NCBI GenBank assembly: GCA_031384695.1
Contig: JANNAV010000306.1
Location: 1 to 17,134 of the forward strand
Source: JANNAV01 sp031384695
GTDB lineage: Bacteria; Pseudomonadota; Alphaproteobacteria; Rhodobacterales; Rhodobacteraceae
Length of the DNA stretch: 17,134 nt
Direction: 5' to 3'
Of the stretch, positions 14,466-17,134 are shown piece by piece (the stretch's first letter is position 1; every line of letters begins with the position of its first letter). The position numbers and the translations under genes were made by a program. The notes beneath the pieces are model-generated. The model was not told where the DNA came from. It saw nothing but the letters and a program-made list of their open reading frames with translations, and ran no database searches.

Positions 14466-14921
14466 TCAGGTGATGCTCTCCAGCCGTTCCTGCGACATAT
14501 CACCGGGCACGATGGTGATGGGAATGGGCAGATTGCCCGAATTGCGGCTCATCTGGGTCACCAGCGGTCCGGGGCCGGATTTATCGGTGCCCGCCCCCAG
14601 CACCAGAACCCCCACCGAGGTGTCTTCGCGCACCTGCGCCAGAATCTCGGTCACCGGATCGCCCTCGCGGATCACCAACTCCGGGTCGATGCCTTTCTTG
14701 TCGCGCATCCATTTGGCAAACACCTCGAAATGCGCCTCGATCCGCTCGCGCGCCTCGGCGCGCATCAGATCGGCCACCCCCAGCCAATGCTGATACTCTT
14801 CCGGCGGAATGATCGACAGAATCTGCACCCCGCCGCCGGTATGCGCCGCCCTGAGGGCCGCAAACCGCATCGCATTCAGGCACTCCCGGCTGTCATCCAG
14901 CACCACCAGAAACTTGCGCAT
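14466..14921 (-). CDS. Universal stress protein (UspA family)
   Basis: 151 residues with the Usp alpha/beta fold. MRKFLVVLDDSRECLNAMRF gives the first strand with the Asp that opens the nucleotide pocket. GGGVQILSIIPPEEYQHW is the second strand, ELVIREGDPVTEIL the middle, and VGVLVLGAGTDKSGPGPLV with ITIVPG the last strands. The usual G-x2-G-x9-G-S/T ATP loop is only partly matched, so ATP binding is uncertain. GGGGAG lies seven bases before the ATG. The gene follows the aminotransferase on the same strand but has its own predicted promoter. The role is general stress tolerance; no specific partner is evident. Confidence 0.88.
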   Translation of the reverse strand: MRKFLVVLDDSRECLNAMRFAALRAAHTGGGVQILSIIPPEEYQHWLGVADLMRAEARERIEAHFEVFAKWMRDKKGIDPELVIREGDPVTEILAQVREDTSVGVLVLGAGTDKSGPGPLVTQMSRNSGNLPIPITIVPGDMSQERLESIT

Positions 14922-14941
14922 GGTCGATCTCCCCTGAGTAC

Positions 14942-14971
14942 ATCATGCCGCAAGCGGGCAGGGGAAGGCAA
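14942..14971 (-). promoter_or_regulatory. Predicted promoter of the universal stress protein gene
   Basis: Minus-strand TTGCCT (14971-14966) and CATGAT (14947-14942) are separated by 18 bp, ending about 20 bp before the ATG at 14921. It lies just downstream of the 15-bp tandem repeat array, so the array forms the upstream flank of this promoter. Confidence 0.4.
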
Positions 14972-14989
14972 GCCACCGGCGCGCAACCG

Positions 14990-15064
14990 CTACTTTTGCC
15001 CGCCCTACCTTTGCCCGCCCTACCTTTGCCCGACCTACCTTTGCCCGACCTACCTTTGCCCGGC
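14990..15064 (-). repeat. Five tandem 15-bp units, each with an in-frame TAG after the aminotransferase
   Basis: Plus-strand unit CTACCTTTGCCCGCC (with CGAC and CGGC endings in some copies, and one CTACTTTT variant) is repeated at 14990, 15005, 15020, 15035 and 15050. Read on the coding minus strand, each unit is exactly five codons: (A/V/G)-Gly-Gln-(Arg/Lys)-stop. The unit at 15050-15064 is the real end of the aminotransferase gene; the other four follow in frame and carry four further TAG codons. Slippage that copied the gene terminus is the simplest origin. Confidence 0.85.
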
Positions 15065-15913
15065 CGCCCAATCCCAGTAAAGCCGCCGCGCCCGCGCGGT
15101 GATCGGGCCATCGGGATAGGTGGTGGCATCGAACGCCCGCACCGGGGTGATCTTGGCAAAGTTGCCCGACATGAACACCTCATCGGCGGCGTGGAAATCC
15201 TCAAAACTCAACACCGCCTCGCGCACCTCCACCCCGTCGGCCCGCAGATTGCCGATATGCCGGGCGCGGGTGATGCCGGCCAGAAAGGTGCCGTTCGGGA
15301 TCGGAGTGAACACCACCCCGTCGCGCGCCATGAACACATTCGCCGTCGCCGTCTCGGCCACATTGCCCATCGCATCGGCCACCAGCGCATTGCCAAAGCC
15401 GCGCTGCTGCGCCTCGACCAGCATCCGCGCGTTGTTGGGATATAGACAGCCCGCCTTGGCGTTGCAGACGTTGTCCTCCAGCACCGGCCGGCGAAACCGG
15501 GTGCGGGTCAGGGTGGTTGCCGCATCCGCCGCAGGCATCGGCACCTCTTCCAGCGAGATCGCAAAGCCGGTGGCCCCCGGCATCGGTGCCACCCCGATAT
15601 CTGATCCATGCAACGCCCAGTACATCGGGCGCACATACACCGCCTGCCCCGGCCCGAACACGCTCAACCCCTCGCGGATGATCGCGGCCATGTCCTCGGG
15701 CATGCAGGTGGGGGTGATCATCAGCGCTTCGGCCGACCGGTTCACCCTCGCGCAATGCAGATCAAGATCCGGGCACATGCCATCGAAATAGCGCGCGCCG
15801 TCAAACACCGACGAGCCCTGCCACATCCCATGATCCGCCGCCCGCATCACCGCCAGATCGCCGGCGTGCCAGCGGCCTTCCCAAAACGTGCGGATATTCT
15901 TGCCGAAGGCCAT
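15050..15913 (-). CDS. ilvE: Branched-chain amino acid aminotransferase (class IV PLP)
   Basis: 287 residues from the ATG at 15913 (MAFGKNIRTFWEGRWHAGD), with GGGGAG seven bases upstream; a longer open frame to 16105 lacks this and looks uncoded. Class IV features: FDGARYFDGMCPDLDLHCAR (N-terminal domain), the catalytic lysine in NVCNAKAGCLYPNNARML, the PLP-contact glutamate in MGNVAETATANVFM, and GTFLAGITRARHI for the cofactor phosphate. The enzyme moves amino groups between leucine, isoleucine or valine and 2-oxoglutarate in the cytoplasm. Its last five codons are one unit of a tandem repeat. Other class IV enzymes (D-amino acid transferase, ADC lyase) fit less well. Confidence 0.9.
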   Translation of the reverse strand: MAFGKNIRTFWEGRWHAGDLAVMRAADHGMWQGSSVFDGARYFDGMCPDLDLHCARVNRSAEALMITPTCMPEDMAAIIREGLSVFGPGQAVYVRPMYWALHGSDIGVAPMPGATGFAISLEEVPMPAADAATTLTRTRFRRPVLEDNVCNAKAGCLYPNNARMLVEAQQRGFGNALVADAMGNVAETATANVFMARDGVVFTPIPNGTFLAGITRARHIGNLRADGVEVREAVLSFEDFHAADEVFMSGNFAKITPVRAFDATTYPDGPITARARRLYWDWAAGQR

Positions 15914-15940
15914 GCCATCGCTCCCCTTGTTGCGGGGCGG

Positions 15941-15969
15941 AGTTAAGCACCACCATTGCATGAGGTAAA
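15941..15969 (-). promoter_or_regulatory. Weak candidate promoter of the aminotransferase gene
   Basis: Minus-strand TTTACC (15969-15964) and TTAACT (15946-15941) are separated by 17 bp, ending about 28 bp before the ATG. The -10 match is poor. A GC-rich hairpin, CAGCGG-7-CCGCTG (15977-15995), lies just upstream. Confidence 0.25.
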
Positions 15970-16051
15970 GCCACGGCAGCGGGGCTTTGCCGCTGACGCG
16001 CGCAAACCGGCGGCTACGGCCTTCAACCCATTGGCAGGCCACAGGAAGAAT

Positions 16052-16070
16052 GCCTCCGGCGGGGATATTT
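16052..16070 (+). repeat. Intergenic element, copy 2 (GCCTCCGGCGGGGATATTT)
   Basis: Nineteen bases identical to the element at 14421-14440 but on the opposite strand, followed by ACGCAAAGATGAAG, which loosely resembles the GAGCAGTAAAGAATG after copy 1. It lies between the aminotransferase start and the VOC-protein stop. The 247-bp gap around it holds no gene that I can support. Confidence 0.65.
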
Positions 16071-16160
16071 ACGCAAAGATGAAGCCGGATCGGGCAGGCG
16101 TGCAAGCGCCATTGCGCCGCCTTGCCGCGCGGTTTCGGCGGGATCGCGCCCGCGCCCGCC

Positions 16161-16643
16161 TCAGGGCGCTTCGGCCAGCAACGCCGCCAGATCCAGCCGC
16201 TCGGTTGTCATCGCCAGACTGCCATCGGGGTGGCGTGGCCAATCGGCCTCGGCCCGGTCGCGGTACAACTCCACCCCGTTGCCATCCGGGTCGGTCAGAT
16301 AAACCGCCTCCGAAACCCCGTGATCCGACGCGCCGTCCAGCGGGTAATCCGCCGCCACCAGCCGCCTCACCACGGTTGCCAAAGCCACCCGGTCGGCAAA
16401 CAGAAAGGCGGTGTGATAAAGCCCGGTATGGCCGCGCGGGGCAGGGGTGCCGCCTTGGCTCTCCCAGGTGTTCAGCCCGATATGGTGATGATACCCCCCC
16501 GCCGACAGGAACGCCGCCTGCGTTCCATAGCGGGTGGTCACATCGAACCCCAGCAGGCCTGCGTAAAAGCCGATGGCGCGCTCAAGGTCGGCCACCTTCA
16601 GGTGAACATGGCCAACGCGGGTTTGCGGATGAATGCCGGGCAT
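16161..16643 (-). CDS. VOC-fold (glyoxalase / extradiol dioxygenase-like) protein
   Basis: 160 residues from the ATG at 16643 (MPGIHPQTRVGHVHLKVADL). The frame is open to 16838, but that part crosses an intrinsic terminator and is not coding. The fold shows two beta-alpha-beta-beta-beta units: VGHVHLKVADLERAIGFYAGLLGFDV (first metal-ligand His in HVHL), GLYHTAFLFADR (second His) and LTDPDGNGVELYRDR (Glu ligand). This matches CatE-type catechol-2,3-dioxygenase-like or glyoxalase relatives; AAFLSAGGYHHHIGLNTW is also typical of that group. The substrate is unknown. No strong ribosome-binding site is seen. Its promoter must lie in the 100 bp before the ATG or beyond the terminator at 16742-16776. 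Confidence 0.82.
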   Translation of the reverse strand: MPGIHPQTRVGHVHLKVADLERAIGFYAGLLGFDVTTRYGTQAAFLSAGGYHHHIGLNTWESQGGTPAPRGHTGLYHTAFLFADRVALATVVRRLVAADYPLDGASDHGVSEAVYLTDPDGNGVELYRDRAEADWPRHPDGSLAMTTERLDLAALLAEAP

Positions 16644-16741
16644 GGGTATCGACGTCCCTGTATGATGATCCTGCCGGTGACCATAAACCAAAACCCGGCC
16701 CTCCGGCATACCCACCACCGCACAACCCCTGCGCGCAGATG

Positions 16742-16776
16742 AAAAAAAGCCCCTGGGCGGGGACGAGCCCAGGGGC
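16742..16776 (-). terminator. Intrinsic (rho-independent) terminator, minus strand
   Basis: Perfect 10-bp arms GCCCCTGGGC (16749-16758) and GCCCAGGGGC (16767-16776) enclose an 8-base loop. Read on the minus strand the stem is followed directly by seven T residues (16748-16742). This is the clearest terminator in the window. It ends a transcript coming from the right, about 100 bp before the VOC gene start, so it either ends a small RNA or an upstream gene, or acts as an attenuator ahead of the VOC gene. Confidence 0.85.
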
Positions 16777-16860
16777 ACGGCCCTAATCTTGCGGGCCAAC
16801 AGCGAGGGGACAGAAGCGACATGCGGTCGCTTCACCACTCATATGGCACGCCATTGATTC
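16742..16860 (-). ncRNA. Candidate small RNA or attenuator leader ending at the terminator
   Basis: Upstream of the terminator the minus strand can form further stems: GAAGCGAC/GTCGCTTC (16813-16833, loop of 5) and GGCCC/GGGCC (16779-16797, loop of 9), plus a small palindrome ATGGC-AC-GCCAT (16843-16854). The three-stem layout ending in a U-run is like many bacterial small RNAs. A 19-codon frame (ATG 16842 to TAG at 16783), MSGEATACRFCPLAVGPQD, fits inside and could be a leader peptide, but it has no clear ribosome-binding site. The 5' end is a guess, and no good promoter was found. No known RNA family is recognised. Confidence 0.35.
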
Positions 16861-16903
16861 GATTCTGTGACATCAGACGCCGGAACCCCGCCAGAGCGGA
16901 TTT

Positions 16904-16928
16904 CCTTCAATCTGATTCAGATTGAAGG
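16904..16928. repeat. Perfect inverted repeat, 12-bp arms
   Basis: CCTTCAATCTGA (16904-16915), one central T, TCAGATTGAAGG (16917-16928). An odd-length near-continuous palindrome of this size looks like a protein-binding site or a cruciform/hairpin. No gene product is recognised across it. Confidence 0.7.
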
Positions 16929-16962
16929 CAATCCAAGACAAGATCAGCTTGGGAATGTTGCG

Positions 16963-17000
16963 TGTTGCGCACAATCGGGTGAACCCGATTGTACGCAACA
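16963..17000. repeat. Long inverted repeat, 18-bp arms with one mismatch
   Basis: Left arm 16963-16980 (TGTTGCGCACAATCGGGT), centre GA, right arm 16983-17000 (ACCCGATTGTACGCAACA), with one C/A mismatch at 16970/16993. It is enclosed by a further stem, AAGACAAG (16935-16942) with CTTGTCTT (17003-17010). The nested layout suits a structured RNA or a bidirectional terminator-like element, but no T-run follows on either strand. Confidence 0.7.
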
Positions 17001-17022
17001 GGCTTGTCTTATGACTATTCCA

Positions 17023-17096
17023 GCCTCCCATGCGACAAAGGAGGCACCGTCCGGCACCTTGAACTTGCCGGACGGTGACGGTGGTTGGATCGTCAC
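17023..17096. repeat. Overlapping inverted repeats at the right edge
   Basis: Three stems share bases: GCCTCC (17023-17028) with GGAGGC (17040-17045); CACCGTCCGGCA (17045-17056) with TGCCGGACGGTG (17066-17077), a perfect 12-bp pair around a 9-base loop; and GTGACG (17075-17080) with CGTCAC (17091-17096). Because the second and third share bases 17075-17077, they cannot both form fully, a feature of RNA switches, although chance is possible. The gene it belongs to would lie beyond the window. Confidence 0.55.
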
Positions 17097-17134
17097 TGGC
17101 TTGGTCGTGAACGGATCGTTTTAGAGTTGGATCA

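Noticed and set aside
1569..16998. CCGATTG(C/T)ACGCAA at 1569-1582 and 16985-16998 as a shared control site
   Set aside because: A 13-of-14 match between two places in 17 kb is expected many times by chance, so it is not evidence of a shared element.
16867..17124. An 85-codon plus-strand frame starting with GTG
   Set aside because: It crosses all the inverted repeats, has no ribosome-binding site and no recognisable domain. The repeats explain the sequence better than a protein does.
17118..17126. GTTTTAGAG at the right edge, similar to the start of a type II CRISPR repeat
   Set aside because: One short copy with no spacer periodicity or cas gene; chance similarity.
16780..17134. tmRNA, RNase P RNA, SRP RNA or a known riboswitch in the gene-free right end
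   Set aside because: None of the conserved sequence signatures that I know for these RNAs is present on either strand.

Overview
The window is GC-rich and gene-dense, and it reads as alphaproteobacterial chromosome, most likely Rhodobacteraceae (Roseobacter/Rhodobacter group). This rests on recognised protein types and gene order (LiuR-like MerR plus acyl-CoA dehydrogenase, TauE plus a TIGR02186 protein, nifU-tsaB-rimI, a BMP-type ABC operon, an IlvE-like aminotransferase) and on a short intergenic element, GCCTCCGGCGGGGATATTT, that I associate from memory with this family. No insertion sequence, phage, tRNA, rRNA or CRISPR array was found. Almost everything looks like ordinary core or near-core genome.

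Layout from left to right. (1) 1-1532, minus strand: a second MerR regulator, then a MerR regulator followed at once by an acyl-CoA dehydrogenase that leaves the left edge. An ACGT-rich palindrome cluster lies over the promoter of the MerR-dehydrogenase unit. (2) 1664-3950, plus strand: two hotdog thioesterases and a MATE transporter, coupled by ATGA overlaps. (3) 3940-5621, minus strand: a TauE/SafE-type exporter and a TIGR02186 membrane-anchored protein, overlapping the MATE gene tail to tail. (4) 5772-10397, minus strand: a complete BMP-type (nucleoside/purine family) ABC importer in the order binding protein, double ATPase, permease, permease, with a terminator-like hairpin in the first codons of the ATPase gene. 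(5) 10568-12145, minus strand: nifU-like, tsaB and rimI, overlapping one another, with a good sigma-70-type promoter. (6) 12220-14262, minus strand: a phosphoethanolamine transferase of the EptA/MCR fold with diacylglycerol kinase right behind it. Together they form a lipid-modification and by-product-recycling pair. (7) 14466-15913, minus strand: a branched-chain aminotransferase and a universal stress protein, separated by a 15-bp tandem repeat whose unit contains the aminotransferase stop codon in frame. (8) 16161-16643, minus strand: a VOC-fold protein. (9) 16644-17134: about 490 bp with no convincing protein gene but with a clear intrinsic terminator (minus strand), a possible small RNA or leader, and a run of near-perfect inverted repeats.

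The least explained parts are the right-edge hairpin-dense region with its terminator, the multiplied in-frame stop codons after the aminotransferase, and the hairpin inside the ABC ATPase gene. All motif and promoter calls were made by eye; no database search or folding was run.
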